64,000 bases of DNA from an uncultured Muribaculaceae bacterium (GCA_902494515.1 CABUTS010000007.1:3946-67945); one strand, 5' to 3'; shown: positions 35,335 to 44,590, numbered from the stretch's first letter. The notes: a model not told the origin generated them from the letters alone. Numbers and translations: made by a program.

Positions 35335-35895
35335 ATGAACAGAAAGTTTACAGCAGTGATGACGTTGCTCCTGACAATTCTGGCCTTTGGCCTGTCGGGA
35401 TGCAGTGATTCCGAGAACGAGAATGGGAAGGATGACAAGATATGGGATATAGTCCCTATTACAATAAAAGTCGATGTTCAGGATGATAACGGCGTCAGCC
35501 TGCTCCAGCCCGATGCTTCAGGCTGCATTGTCGGGGAGAACATGGAGGTCGAATACAATGGGGAGGTATATCCCGTGATCTGGAATTATAACGAGCAGCA
35601 GCCCGGCTCGCGTGCGATCCTTGCCGTTTTTGTGGGTCTGATATATGGTGAGGATTCGGCGTGGAATCCCGATAAAGGCCACTGGGAAAAGACCGGTGAA
35701 TATATGCTGTTTTTAGGCACCTTACCTCGCGACGCAAGTTATGAGCGGACACTTCTGCTGCGCTACAACGGTCAGGAGCATACCATCGTGGTGAAAAATT
35801 CCTTCAAATGGAAAAACAATGAGCCGGACATTGAAACCCTCATCACCTGCGACGGTCAGGAAGCCGACGGTGCTCGTATCGTAATCCGAAAATAA
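35335..35895 (+). CDS. Small lipoprotein of unknown function
   Basis: A 186-residue lipoprotein whose signal peptide ends in the lipobox LSGC (Cys23), followed by the acidic SDSENENGKDD. The mature part is a compact, probably all-beta domain with several Trp residues (WNYNEQQPGS, WNPDKGHWEKTGEY). I recognise no family. It is monocistronic by the evidence of its own promoter and of terminators on either side. The acidic start suggests export to the cell surface. Confidence 0.65.
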   Translation: MNRKFTAVMTLLLTILAFGLSGCSDSENENGKDDKIWDIVPITIKVDVQDDNGVSLLQPDASGCIVGENMEVEYNGEVYPVIWNYNEQQPGSRAILAVFVGLIYGEDSAWNPDKGHWEKTGEYMLFLGTLPRDASYERTLLLRYNGQEHTIVVKNSFKWKNNEPDIETLITCDGQEADGARIVIRK

Positions 35896-35957
35896 CCGAA
35901 GCAGCTAATCCCCGTCCCGGCATACCGATATACTGACATTCAGGCATACCGACATTA

Positions 35958-35998
35958 AGCAACATCGCCAACCACACTGGGTGATTGGCGATGTTGCT
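35958..35998. terminator. Hairpin between convergent genes
   Basis: AGCAACATCGCCAA (35958-35971) and TTGGCGATGTTGCT (35985-35998) form a perfect 14-bp stem with a 13-nt loop between convergent genes. There is no T-run on either side, so it may work as an mRNA 3' end rather than as a strict intrinsic terminator. Confidence 0.65.
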
Positions 35999-36020
35999 GT
36001 CTTGAAGGGTAGCAGTAGGA

Positions 36021-37418
36021 TTACCGGGCCATAAACGCCTCGACGTCGTCGGGGTGGTAGGGGATGCGGTCCTTGCCGAGGAAGCGGCAGCCGTCGGGGG
36101 TGATCAGCACGTCGTCCTCGATGCGGATGCCGCCGAAATCTTTGTATTTCTCGAGTATGTCGAAGTTCAGGAATTCGGCGCAGTGTCCCGAGGCTTTCCA
36201 GGAGTCGATGAGGTCGGGGATGAAGTAGATGCCCGGCTCGTCAGTGACCACGAATCCTTCCTCAAGGCGGCGTCCCATGCGCAGGCAGTTGGTGCCGAAC
36301 TGGTCGAGGATGGGGCGCGTTTCGTCGTCGAAGCCGACGTAAATCTGTCCGAGCCCCTCCATGTCGTGGACGTCCATACCCATCATGTGGCCGAGGCCGT
36401 GGGGCAGGAACATGGCGTGGGCACCGGCGCGGACCGCCTCTTCGGTGTCGCCGCGCATCAGCCCGAGTTCTTTCAGGCGGTCAGTCATCAGCCGGCATAC
36501 GTCGAAATGCACATCCATGTATTTCACTCCGGGACGGGCCACTTTCAGCACATGGTCGTGGCACTCCTCGACGATGCTGTATATTTCAAGCTGACGCGGG
36601 GTGAAGCGGCCGCTGACGGGGAATGTGCGGGTGTTGTCGCTGCAGTAGCAGTTCATGTTCTCGGCGCCGGCGTCGCAGAGCGCCAAGCGTCCCTCCTCGA
36701 GCAGCGCCATCGAGGGGTTGCCGTGCATGATTTCGCCGTGCTGCGAGAAGATGGTGGCGAAGCTCACCTGCAGGCCCAGACTGTGGGCGATGCCGTCGAC
36801 CTGACCGCCGATGTACTTCTCGGTCACACCGGGACGGGTGAGGCGCATAGCCGTGGTGTGCATCTGATATCCGATACCGCAGGCCTCCTCGATTTCGGCA
36901 ATCTCCAGCGGACTCTTGGTGGAACGCATCTTCACCACGGCCTTGATCAGCGGCAGCGAAGCGGCTTCGCGCTGCTGCGAGGGGTGGATGCCGAGAAGAT
37001 CCATTATCTGAATCTGGGTGTCGAAGCGATAGGGGGGAAGGAAATGAATGGTCTGCCCCTTGCCACGGGCAGCGTCGGTCAGCTCCCGGAGCATCTTCAT
37101 CGGCGCGTGGTTGGCCACGCCGCATTGCGCCGCCATGTCGGCCACACTGTCAACAGAGCCGTACCATACGATATCCTCGATGTCTATGTCATTGCCTATC
37201 AGCCATTCCCGGTCGTTGTCAACGTCGATAACGCCGACCAGACCGTCGCGCACCGGACCGAAGTAATAGAGAAACGAAGAGTCCTGGCGGAAGGGATAGT
37301 AACCGTTGTTGGGATAGTTGTTCGGCGCTTCATTGTTGCCGAACAGCACAATCAGGCCGCTGCCCATGAGCTTCTTGAGCTCGGCACGGCGGTTTACATA
37401 GACATCTTTGCTGAACAT
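36021..37418 (-). CDS. pepP: Aminopeptidase P family (M24B) metallopeptidase
   Basis: A 465-residue cytoplasmic Xaa-Pro aminopeptidase that removes N-terminal residues before proline. It has the N-terminal aminopeptidase P domain (NNYPNNGYYPFRQDSSFLYYFG) and the pita-bread catalytic domain. The two-metal ligands appear in order: Asp in LALCDAGAENMNCYCSDN (both aspartates), His in FLPHGLGHMMGMDVHD, Glu in VVTDEPGIYF and Glu in GGIRIEDDVLITPDG. I place the start at 37418 (MFSKDVYVNRR). The longer frame from 37484 would begin right at the predicted transcription start and adds residues atypical of the family. It has no signal peptide and is a housekeeping gene. Confidence 0.92.
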   Translation of the reverse strand: MFSKDVYVNRRAELKKLMGSGLIVLFGNNEAPNNYPNNGYYPFRQDSSFLYYFGPVRDGLVGVIDVDNDREWLIGNDIDIEDIVWYGSVDSVADMAAQCGVANHAPMKMLRELTDAARGKGQTIHFLPPYRFDTQIQIMDLLGIHPSQQREAASLPLIKAVVKMRSTKSPLEIAEIEEACGIGYQMHTTAMRLTRPGVTEKYIGGQVDGIAHSLGLQVSFATIFSQHGEIMHGNPSMALLEEGRLALCDAGAENMNCYCSDNTRTFPVSGRFTPRQLEIYSIVEECHDHVLKVARPGVKYMDVHFDVCRLMTDRLKELGLMRGDTEEAVRAGAHAMFLPHGLGHMMGMDVHDMEGLGQIYVGFDDETRPILDQFGTNCLRMGRRLEEGFVVTDEPGIYFIPDLIDSWKASGHCAEFLNFDILEKYKDFGGIRIEDDVLITPDGCRFLGKDRIPYHPDDVEAFMAR

Positions 37419-37491
37419 TGCTATATCTTTGATGTGTTGTTTACAGTTTTGTCGGGAGGCAAGCATCTGCTGTTCCCGAGACATTCAGATG

Positions 37492-37523
37492 CAAAGATAC
37501 CTCATTTTTCGGCACTATCCAAC
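37492..37523 (-). promoter_or_regulatory. pepP: Promoter of pepP
   Basis: On the minus strand TATCTTTG lies at 37499-37492 and GTTG at 37523-37520, separated by 20 bp, a good Bacteroidota -33/-7 pair. The leader to the start at 37418 is about 67 nt. Confidence 0.7.
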
Positions 37524-37672
37524 TCCCGGTGAAAAAAATGTGTGTTGTTTTCAGTATGCTTTTCATCGTTATTCCATGGTTTACTGAACAAAAAAATCCG
37601 TTTTTAGCCGAAACAGTGTCCTGATTGAATAAAATTCGCTATATTTACGGTCAAAATCACGGAAATCCATGA

Positions 37673-37703
37673 TTGACGGGCGTGTGAAAGCTTGCTAACT
37701 TTG
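37673..37703 (+). promoter_or_regulatory. Promoter of the orphan response regulator
   Basis: TTGA at 37673-37676 and the perfect -7 box TAACTTTG at 37696-37703 are 19 bp apart. Transcription would start near 37709, 25 nt before the start codon. Confidence 0.7.
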
Positions 37704-37733
37704 CATTTGAATCGATAAGTGCGAAGCACCTGA

Positions 37734-38408
37734 ATGGAAAAAGTAAGCATTATGAGCGAAGAGAATATATTTTCGAAGATGACGGTTGCCATAGTCGATG
37801 ACCATGACCTGATCCGGATGGGGTTCAAATCCATCCTGACCAGCAACGGGTTCGTATATGTCGACCAGTTCAAAGACGCCACGGATTTTATTGCCCGTCT
37901 GGATTCGGGCAAGTCTTATGACTTCTACATCATTGATCTGGAACTGCCCGATATTGACGGATTCGTGCTTATCGAGATGATAAGAGCCCGTAATCCTGTA
38001 GCTCACATAATAGTCAGCACCATTCACGATGAAATCTGGACACTTCGCAAGATTCTCGCCCGCGACGTAAATGCCGTTATATATAAATCGGACGATATCA
38101 ACGAGATTATTATAGCCATGAAGGAGATACTTGATGGCCGTAATTATTATTGCGAGAGTGTGCTGAAGGCTATGGATATGGCCCGGGATTCTGCCGTGCA
38201 TCCTTCGCAGCGGGAGCTGGAAGTGCTGTATCAGATTGCCAAGGGGAAGACAACCAAGGAGATTGCTGCCGCGATGTTCGTGACCGACAACACCGTCGAG
38301 TCCCACCGTAAATCGTTGTTCACCAAACTCGGAGCTGTGAATGTGGCTGACCTTATTGTCAAAGCCATCGATAAAGGTTATCTCAAAACGAGCGGCATGA
38401 TGCGCTAA
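37734..38408 (+). CDS. Orphan NarL/FixJ-type response regulator
   Basis: A 224-residue two-component response regulator. The receiver domain keeps the acidic pocket Asp22-Asp23 (VDDHD), phosphoacceptor Asp68 (IIDLELPD), the conserved Ser/Thr near 95 (VSTIHD) and Lys118 (VIYKSDD), so it should be phosphorylatable. The C-terminal LuxR helix-turn-helix has SQRELEVLYQIAKGKTTKEI and VTDNTVESHRKSLFTKLG. No histidine kinase is in the window. The leucine-rich-repeat surface protein starts 45 bp downstream and may be co-transcribed. A second ATG at 37752 is an alternative start. Its targets are unknown. Confidence 0.9.
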   Translation: MEKVSIMSEENIFSKMTVAIVDDHDLIRMGFKSILTSNGFVYVDQFKDATDFIARLDSGKSYDFYIIDLELPDIDGFVLIEMIRARNPVAHIIVSTIHDEIWTLRKILARDVNAVIYKSDDINEIIIAMKEILDGRNYYCESVLKAMDMARDSAVHPSQRELEVLYQIAKGKTTKEIAAAMFVTDNTVESHRKSLFTKLGAVNVADLIVKAIDKGYLKTSGMMR

Positions 38409-38453
38409 TCCGGCATGCATCTGTTCAACAATATCAATCATTCATTCACCAAT

Positions 38454-41400
38454 ATGAAACGTTTCTTACCTATCATGCTTGTCCTTGCCATGGGCACCGG
38501 ACAGGCGTATGCCATGGAAAACGTTCTTTTCAATGAGTCCTTCGCCAATGTCGAAGGCTCGGAAGAGGGCACCACTGTACTTGACCAATCGCAGCTCGAC
38601 AATCCAGCGGGATGGACATTCTCCGAGGCCTACGGCGGTCCCGGATATCTGATAATTAAAAAAGGCGGCTCGGTCACCGTTCCTGCCGTTGCGGAACTGG
38701 CCGACAATGCCTGCATCTATTTCAGCGTGGGACCTTGGTTCGCTCCCGAAAGCATACCGGATGACGATGATATATATAAGCCTCAGACCCTGTCCATCAC
38801 AAACGGCACGCTGAGCACCACGACCCTGGAACTCGGCGTATCTACGGTGGGCGGAGTCCCATATATCTACGGCGGCAATGCCGAAACACGCGTCACGCTC
38901 ACCGCTACATCCGATATCCGCATAGGGCAGATACAGATTTTTTACGGCTCAACCAGTACTGATAATCTGACCGGTTACTCGCATGAGAGCGGCGATTACT
39001 ACAAGCCCTTCGATCTGACGCTGACCAAATACAACGGGAACGCAGGAGTGCCTGGCGATGACGGCAGCCACAACATTCTGGTCTACACGCTCGACAACTC
39101 GGAGCCGACACGCAAATCCGCCCGTTACGACGGCTCGCCTATCCGTATCAGTGCCACTACTACCGTCAAGTCGGCAACCATCCTCGGTAATGGCGCCGTC
39201 GCCCCCGACGACCCCCGTACATACACTATGGTAGGACCCGAAGAACCGCAGATTCCGGAGCATGTATACACCATCGCACTTACTCAGGCCGGCACTCTGC
39301 AGGATAAACTGAACGAACTGGATGCCGACATCATCGAGGGACTGACTGTCAGCGGTCCCATCAACGGCGCCGACCTGGCATATCTGGTCAGCGACAAGGG
39401 TATGATGGGGATGTTGGCTTATCTCGACATTTCGGATGTCACTTTCGTCTATGACGACGCAATGTATAAGTCCATAGTGACCGCACCCGAAGGGGGCATG
39501 GGGACTGTCGTCACCTCCAAGTACTATTTCAGTGCCGAAAACAGCTACGAAAGCCGCTCCACAAGCCCTACAACCGCGCTTGAGATCATCCACAGCAACA
39601 ATCTGGCCTCGGCTTTCAGCGGACACAAGAAACTGACACGCCTGGTTCTGCCCAAGGTGCTGACAAGCATCGGTGCCGGTGCATGCGGCGGCGAGGTGCT
39701 CGCCATGGTGACGCTGCCGGATGGAATCACCGAGATAGGCGCATATGCTTTCGGTAGTGCGACCTCCAATATCAACCTGCCGCAGTCCATCACACACATC
39801 TACTCTGGCGCAATGCCCGGTTTCATCGGCGCTGTCGACCTCCCCAATCTGGAGTATGTGGGAGAGAGTGCCTTCGGAGGCTCAAAACTCAGCGACTTCA
39901 AGTTTTACAGTACACTGAAATATATCGGCGAAGGCGCCTTTGCCGGCTCAATGCTCGAGGAGGTCAACATTCCTACTCCCCCCGATACCATACCTGAGGA
40001 CGCTTTCCGCAATTGCCCGAGATTGCGCAGTGTAACCCTCGGAAACGGCGTGCGCTACATCGGCAGCAATGCCTTCAACCAGCCCGTGACTTATGGCAAA
40101 TGCCCGATGCAGGAGATCAGCATCGCTGAATCCGTCGAGGAAATAGGTTATCAGGCTTTCCCGGAGCCGATCATCAATGCACTTCCCTCGGAGGAGGGGA
40201 TACGATACATCAACCGTGTGGCTGTGGCCTGTGAGCCGAACGTCACTACCGCAAACATCAAGGACGGTACCATCTCGTTGTGCGAAAGTCTCTTCGGAAA
40301 TACGGCCGTGGAGTCAGCCAATCTCCCCGCATCGCTGCAGATCGTCGGTCCCCATGCTTTTCAGGGCACACAGTTGAAGGCGGTTCCGGCTATGCCCGGC
40401 GTGAAACGCATCGGCAAGGGAGCCTTCTCGTGGACTAACATTACCTCTGTTCCTGATATGCCCGGACTGGAATACATCGGTGATGAAGCTTTTCAGTATT
40501 GCTACTCGCTGGTAAGGGTTACGCTTCCCGAGTCGCTGAAATATATCGGCAGCTTCGTATTCAATAGGAGTGAGGCCCTGTGGCACATCGACTACAACGC
40601 CATAGACTGCGATGCTCCCTATGGCATCATATGCAGCCCGAATAATCCCAATACGCCGAACAACTTAGAGAAAATCAACGTCGGCGATAAGGTAAGGCGC
40701 ATCCCGGCCGGTCTGTTCGCCAACAGCACCATCATCAAGAGCGTTGTCCTGCCGCAGTCAGTCGAGATAATAGATCCGAATGCCTTCATGTACAATACGG
40801 CCCTGACCGACATTGTTCTCTCCGACAATATCGCCGAAATCCCCGCCGACGCTTTCTCGGACTGCAGCTCGTTGCGGAATGTTCATTGGCCTTTGAACCT
40901 CAAATCCATAGGCTCCAATGCGTTCTATAAGTGCTCGGCGCTGACCGTGATATCGCTTCCCGAGGGTGTCACAACTCTTGGTGACTACGCATTCTCCTAC
41001 TGCTCGAACGTCCACACCGTTTATCTGGCATCGACCCTTACGGAGTTCGGCGAAAGCGCTATTGTCCCCGATAACGCCAATCTGGAGTCAATGACAATCA
41101 CCTCCACGGCCCTTGTCCCTCCGTCCTACGAATGGCCCGTATACTATATGGCGCCGGCCGTTGTGAAGGTTCCCGCCGATGCACTCGAAGCCTACAGGAA
41201 CAGTCCCAACTGGAACAACGCCAAGTTTACCCTGACCACCATTGAGGAGATTGAAGCCAGCACAGAGGAGAGCAACACCACCTTCGCCGATGGCGTCAAT
41301 GATGAGACAGACCTTGGTGACACCGTTGTCGGCGATGTCTATGTTACCGTAGGGGAGGAGGACGGCTACGACGAGAGCGATGGCAGCATCGTGCTCAACT

Positions 41401-41912
41401 CCACCATGTCCGACGAGCATGCCGAGGCTATCGGCGGTATGGCTCCCGGCCTCACCGACCTCTCCAACCGATTCAATGGCTTAGTTGTAATGGTTCCCGC
41501 AGGCTACGGAACTGTCACCATCGACTGCCGGACAATCGGGTCGCGCAGACTCTCCGTAAAAATCGGCGAGAGTGAACCGACAAGCTACGTGAAAAGCGAC
41601 AAGGGGACAATCGATGTTGACTATGATGTCGCTGAAGACACATACGTTTATGTCTATGCCTCCGATGATGAGACTCAGGAGCCTGAATCGGCCCGTGAAA
41701 AGGTCGCTGCAGCCGACAACTGCGTCAAGATCTATGCTATCGGCGTAACCCCCAAGGGGTCAGGCATCGTTGACATCACGACTGATGAGGCTGAGGAAGC
41801 GACCGTCATCGGCTACTACACCATCGACGGCAAGCGCGTTGCCGCTCCTACCGCCCCCGGCCTGTACATCATACGCTACTCCGACGGCACTACCGCCAAG
41901 GTAATCTTCTGA
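38454..41912 (+). CDS. BspA-like leucine-rich-repeat surface protein with T9SS tail
   Basis: A 1152-residue secreted protein. I start it at 38454 (MKRFLPIMLVLAMG) because this gives a clean signal peptide. After a beta-rich N-terminus (about 25-170) comes a chitobiase C-terminal-like module (about 200-250; LVYTLDNSEPT, IRISATTTVKSATI). A long series of LRR_5/BspA repeats follows (about 375-880; motifs such as YIGEGAFAGS, RIGKGAFSWT, SIGSNAFYKCSALTVISLP). The C-terminal tail (TIDGKRVAAPTAPGLYIIRY, ending KVIF) fits a T9SS sorting signal. BspA-like proteins of oral and gut Bacteroidales often act in adhesion, which is inferred here. The gene is 45 bp after the response regulator. Confidence 0.85.
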   Translation: MKRFLPIMLVLAMGTGQAYAMENVLFNESFANVEGSEEGTTVLDQSQLDNPAGWTFSEAYGGPGYLIIKKGGSVTVPAVAELADNACIYFSVGPWFAPESIPDDDDIYKPQTLSITNGTLSTTTLELGVSTVGGVPYIYGGNAETRVTLTATSDIRIGQIQIFYGSTSTDNLTGYSHESGDYYKPFDLTLTKYNGNAGVPGDDGSHNILVYTLDNSEPTRKSARYDGSPIRISATTTVKSATILGNGAVAPDDPRTYTMVGPEEPQIPEHVYTIALTQAGTLQDKLNELDADIIEGLTVSGPINGADLAYLVSDKGMMGMLAYLDISDVTFVYDDAMYKSIVTAPEGGMGTVVTSKYYFSAENSYESRSTSPTTALEIIHSNNLASAFSGHKKLTRLVLPKVLTSIGAGACGGEVLAMVTLPDGITEIGAYAFGSATSNINLPQSITHIYSGAMPGFIGAVDLPNLEYVGESAFGGSKLSDFKFYSTLKYIGEGAFAGSMLEEVNIPTPPDTIPEDAFRNCPRLRSVTLGNGVRYIGSNAFNQPVTYGKCPMQEISIAESVEEIGYQAFPEPIINALPSEEGIRYINRVAVACEPNVTTANIKDGTISLCESLFGNTAVESANLPASLQIVGPHAFQGTQLKAVPAMPGVKRIGKGAFSWTNITSVPDMPGLEYIGDEAFQYCYSLVRVTLPESLKYIGSFVFNRSEALWHIDYNAIDCDAPYGIICSPNNPNTPNNLEKINVGDKVRRIPAGLFANSTIIKSVVLPQSVEIIDPNAFMYNTALTDIVLSDNIAEIPADAFSDCSSLRNVHWPLNLKSIGSNAFYKCSALTVISLPEGVTTLGDYAFSYCSNVHTVYLASTLTEFGESAIVPDNANLESMTITSTALVPPSYEWPVYYMAPAVVKVPADALEAYRNSPNWNNAKFTLTTIEEIEASTEESNTTFADGVNDETDLGDTVVGDVYVTVGEEDGYDESDGSIVLNSTMSDEHAEAIGGMAPGLTDLSNRFNGLVVMVPAGYGTVTIDCRTIGSRRLSVKIGESEPTSYVKSDKGTIDVDYDVAEDTYVYVYASDDETQEPESAREKVAAADNCVKIYAIGVTPKGSGIVDITTDEAEEATVIGYYTIDGKRVAAPTAPGLYIIRYSDGTTAKVIF

Positions 41913-41955
41913 TTCTCCCGCCCCTGTTTTGCTCCTAAATAACCTCTGATATAGA

Positions 41956-41998
41956 AATTTGGCTACGTTGTGATGCATATTCACGACGTAGTCAAATT
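41956..41998. other. 18-bp intergenic hairpin
   Basis: AATTTGGCTACGTTGTGA (41956-41973) pairs with TCACGACGTAGTCAAATT (41981-41998) along its whole length, with two G-T wobbles and a 7-nt loop. The compensating wobbles suggest an RNA structure. There is no T-run after it. It lies 27 bp before the next start codon, so it may end the upstream mRNA or lie in the next gene's leader. Confidence 0.65.
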
Positions 41999-42024
41999 AA
42001 ACAGATTACTAAATTCCTTAAATC

Positions 42025-43047
42025 ATGAGTACCAAAAACAAGCGTAATCAAGGTGAGACCACCATGGATTACAATCAGATCAACACTCAGGACAACCGCA
42101 ATCAGAAAGCCGAGCAACTTCTCCTGGACTGCTGGGAGGTTGTGGGCTACACCGGTCAAGGTTCCGAGCCATACCCCCGCACGGCCGACGAGACCCGGCG
42201 AATGGAGGATCTCATCAATCAGGCACACGCAGCCATAGAAGATCATTCGGATATGGAACTTGTCGGTGCCATCGCCGAAACCCAGGACATCGTGGAGTGG
42301 TCTAAGAAACGCCACTGGACCTTCGCATGGTGGATAGTCATCTGTGTCGCAATCATGGGATTCTATTATTTCTGGTCGACCGACGGCAAGGAGGAGGATA
42401 TACAGACTACCGCCGCGCTGACAGATGCAGAAGTGCAGACCCGGCTCGACGACCGAATCAACACCGCCAAATTAAACCTCGAATACTACAAGACAGAATT
42501 GGCAAATGATACCATCTCCGACGAGAAACGCGCCACTTATGAGAAGTATCTTGCCAACGAAGAGGTGCATCTCGACGAACTCAACGGCTACACAGTTGAA
42601 AGTTTCCGCCAGTATCTTGTAGAGAGGGCTGAAAAGAGTGCCGACAATCAATGGTGGTCCGGCGCATGGTGCTTCATCTGGATTGTGCTTTACATTCTGG
42701 CATGCCGTCCGCGCGGCTACATGATCACCAAACGCCGTGTCGAGACAGCTGTTGCTTCCGGAGCAAAGAAAGTGCTCTTCGGTATCGCCGGAATCCTGGT
42801 CGGCACAGCCGCAGCCATGCAGGTAACCACCTACGTCACAAAATGGAGCGACGGAACCACCACCCGCGAGGACGACAGCATGCTCGTAACCTTTACCAAG
42901 TTTGGCTTCATTGCAGCCGCCGTACTGCTGGTGCTGTGGGTAGCCCGGATAGTGATTGTCATATCAACCATCATCGCCCTCCTGCGCAATTACGACTGGA
43001 AGATGCTCCTCACCAACCCCAAGCAACTCCTCCACGACCTGAAATAA
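42025..43047 (+). CDS. Multi-pass membrane protein of unknown function
   Basis: A 340-residue inner-membrane protein I do not recognise. It has a hydrophilic N-terminus (about 1-95), a first transmembrane helix (about 99-116, WWIVICVAIMGFYYFW) and a charged, helical loop (about 120-210; possible coiled coil). Three more hydrophobic segments follow (about 218-234, 256-275 and 297-325), and the protein ends in a short basic tail. A second start at 42064 (MDYNQINT) has a good ribosome binding site (AAGGTGAG, 6 nt spacing) and may be the true one. It is followed by a C-rich tract and a strong terminator, so it is probably monocistronic. Confidence 0.65.
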   Translation: MSTKNKRNQGETTMDYNQINTQDNRNQKAEQLLLDCWEVVGYTGQGSEPYPRTADETRRMEDLINQAHAAIEDHSDMELVGAIAETQDIVEWSKKRHWTFAWWIVICVAIMGFYYFWSTDGKEEDIQTTAALTDAEVQTRLDDRINTAKLNLEYYKTELANDTISDEKRATYEKYLANEEVHLDELNGYTVESFRQYLVERAEKSADNQWWSGAWCFIWIVLYILACRPRGYMITKRRVETAVASGAKKVLFGIAGILVGTAAAMQVTTYVTKWSDGTTTREDDSMLVTFTKFGFIAAAVLLVLWVARIVIVISTIIALLRNYDWKMLLTNPKQLLHDLK

Positions 43048-43206
43048 TCCCCCATCCACGACCTGCCCCCCCCTCCTACGACCTGAAATCCCCTCCCTCA
43101 TCCTATCCAATATCGCTGCCTCTGCTAATCAATATTGGTGTCTCTGCTTTGGTGCCTCTGATTATCCTATCTTGACGCCTCGGATTATAGTGTCACCAGT
43201 TGTTTT

Positions 43207-43236
43207 CGGCATCCCGGCCCCGGGATGCCGTTTTTT
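43207..43236 (+). terminator. Strong intrinsic terminator
   Basis: CGGCATCCCGG (43207-43217) and CCGGGATGCCG (43220-43230) form a perfect 11-bp GC-rich stem with a 2-nt loop, followed by TTTTTT. It ends transcription from 42025. The stretch from 43048 is C-rich and G-poor and holds short CTCTG-type repeats but no gene. Confidence 0.93.
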
Positions 43237-43280
43237 CAATCCCCAGTAGCCCAGACTGTTAAAAATGTTTGGGCTCATTA

Positions 43281-44231
43281 TCAATCATAATTCAGCGCAA
43301 AGGCATTCTGATAAGAAATAGCAGAACGATTATCCTTGTTTTCTATCCAGCCTTTTTCAAGATGACTTGCCTGAGAAATTTCTCCGGCATTCATTTCTGC
43401 AAAGTATCTGCACACTTTCTCAATGGTGGACATTTCAGACTCATTGAGTACATTCTCTTTATTCTCAATAGCCTCCAACCGGATACCGCTTTGACCACTT
43501 GGATAAACGAATTCTTCCATATCAATTCCTGCAAGGGAACTGTATAATGTCCCCCATTGTTCGGGAACAGGGCCGAATGGCAATGCCTTATATGTAAGGC
43601 CGGTTATGCCATATCCGTGTTTCTTGTAATGAATGAAATCAGAATAGAACAGAAGCTTATTCATTTTGGTGACAAAAGTCGGACCCATATTGGAGATAAT
43701 TAATTGCACGATATTTACAATTTTAGCTATGTCGATTGAGCGGAACCCAGTATATTCCGACGGCTGTCCGATTGGTTTGTAATCATCGGCAACAGCTTCT
43801 ACATTCTTTTTGATCCGTAAATACTCCTGTTCGCTCATTTCAGACTTTGATGCTTCGATAAACGAAAGAAAAACATCTTTCTCACGTGCAGCGATTAGAG
43901 CCCTGGCATTGGATATGCTTGGCACCTCGCTGTCTTCATACATACGGTACTGGTTAATGCCGAAACCCAGAATCTGCGACATTTTCGCAGCCGAAAATCC
44001 ATAGTGTTTTCTTAAACTTGCAATTTCATCGGGGAATGGAATTGAATGTTTGGCACGGTACTGGTTGTAAACTTGAAAGATATTAGCCTCATCCATTTCA
44101 GTCGTAGTCCATGTGTCACCGGCAGCGTCGATGATACCTGTATGGATGTAAGTGAATTCTTCCTTACGAAATGTTGCGGTTCTTATCTCCTGGAAGAGCT
44201 TTTCACCGGGAGCTAATGTATTATTTGCCAT
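43281..44231 (-). CDS. HTH-Panacea (SocA/DUF4065) antitoxin
   Basis: A 316-residue antitoxin candidate. The start at 44231 (MANNTLAPGEKL) is chosen because it lies 4 bp after the toxin stop; the longer frame reaches into the toxin gene. The N-terminal half has an MqsA-like helix-turn-helix (IASLRKHYGFSAAKMSQILG, then INQYRMYEDSEVPSISNAR). The C-terminal half has the Panacea/SocA domain (FVTKMNKLLFYSDFIHYKKH, then YKALPFGPVPEQW). In the family the Panacea domain binds and neutralises varied toxins and the HTH represses the operon. The stop is 45 bp from the terminator of the convergent gene. Base composition is more AT-rich than its neighbours, suggesting transfer. Confidence 0.82.
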   Translation of the reverse strand: MANNTLAPGEKLFQEIRTATFRKEEFTYIHTGIIDAAGDTWTTTEMDEANIFQVYNQYRAKHSIPFPDEIASLRKHYGFSAAKMSQILGFGINQYRMYEDSEVPSISNARALIAAREKDVFLSFIEASKSEMSEQEYLRIKKNVEAVADDYKPIGQPSEYTGFRSIDIAKIVNIVQLIISNMGPTFVTKMNKLLFYSDFIHYKKHGYGITGLTYKALPFGPVPEQWGTLYSSLAGIDMEEFVYPSGQSGIRLEAIENKENVLNESEMSTIEKVCRYFAEMNAGEISQASHLEKGWIENKDNRSAISYQNAFALNYD

Positions 44232-44235
44232 AGTC

Positions 44236-44586
44236 TTAATCTTTAAAAGGGTATGACATGGGATGTTCAGCCTTATGAAAGGAGATGCATATAGTATGTG
44301 AATTGGGCTGTCCCATGGAAATCTTGATATATACTTCATTACCCTTGACATCTTTGCCGAATGCCCACATTTCACCTTGATTGTTAAGTACATCTACAAT
44401 CGGTCCTTCAGAGTAATCGTAGCAGTCAAGCTTCATGATGACATCCAACCTTTGCATTGGAGTAATATCCAATTCAAGCAGGCTATTCTGGTTCTTGCCT
44501 CTATCATCACGGAAGCGAATGCCAAAGATTTTGACTTTAAGACTGAAATCCTCTAAGAATTTCTCGACTTGTTCCTGTGTAATCAT
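44236..44586 (-). CDS. MqsR-like toxin of a type II toxin-antitoxin pair
   Basis: A 116-residue small protein that I read as an MqsR-type (RelE-fold) mRNA interferase. The signs are the GNEVYIKISMG strand near the end, MWAFGKDVKG before it, the CISFHKAEHPM block and the order toxin first, antitoxin second, as in mqsRA. The start at 44586 (MITQEQVEKF) follows the promoter -7 box by only 4 nt. A longer reading from 44646 would begin upstream of that promoter and is rejected. It sits directly before the HTH-Panacea antitoxin with a 4-bp gap. The family assignment rests on pattern memory and is less certain than that of the antitoxin. Confidence 0.65.
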   Translation of the reverse strand: MITQEQVEKFLEDFSLKVKIFGIRFRDDRGKNQNSLLELDITPMQRLDVIMKLDCYDYSEGPIVDVLNNQGEMWAFGKDVKGNEVYIKISMGQPNSHTICISFHKAEHPMSYPFKD

Positions 44587-44590
44587 GTTG

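Larger units (their letters stand above)
37419..37733. promoter_or_regulatory. Divergent promoter region, pepP / response regulator
   Basis: This 315-bp AT-rich region between divergent genes carries one promoter in each direction, described separately. No other structure was noticed. Confidence 0.6.

Noticed and set aside
38454..41912. Repeat array in the leucine-rich-repeat gene as a DNA repeat element
   Set aside because: The periodicity is at protein level (LRR_5) and the DNA copies are diverged.
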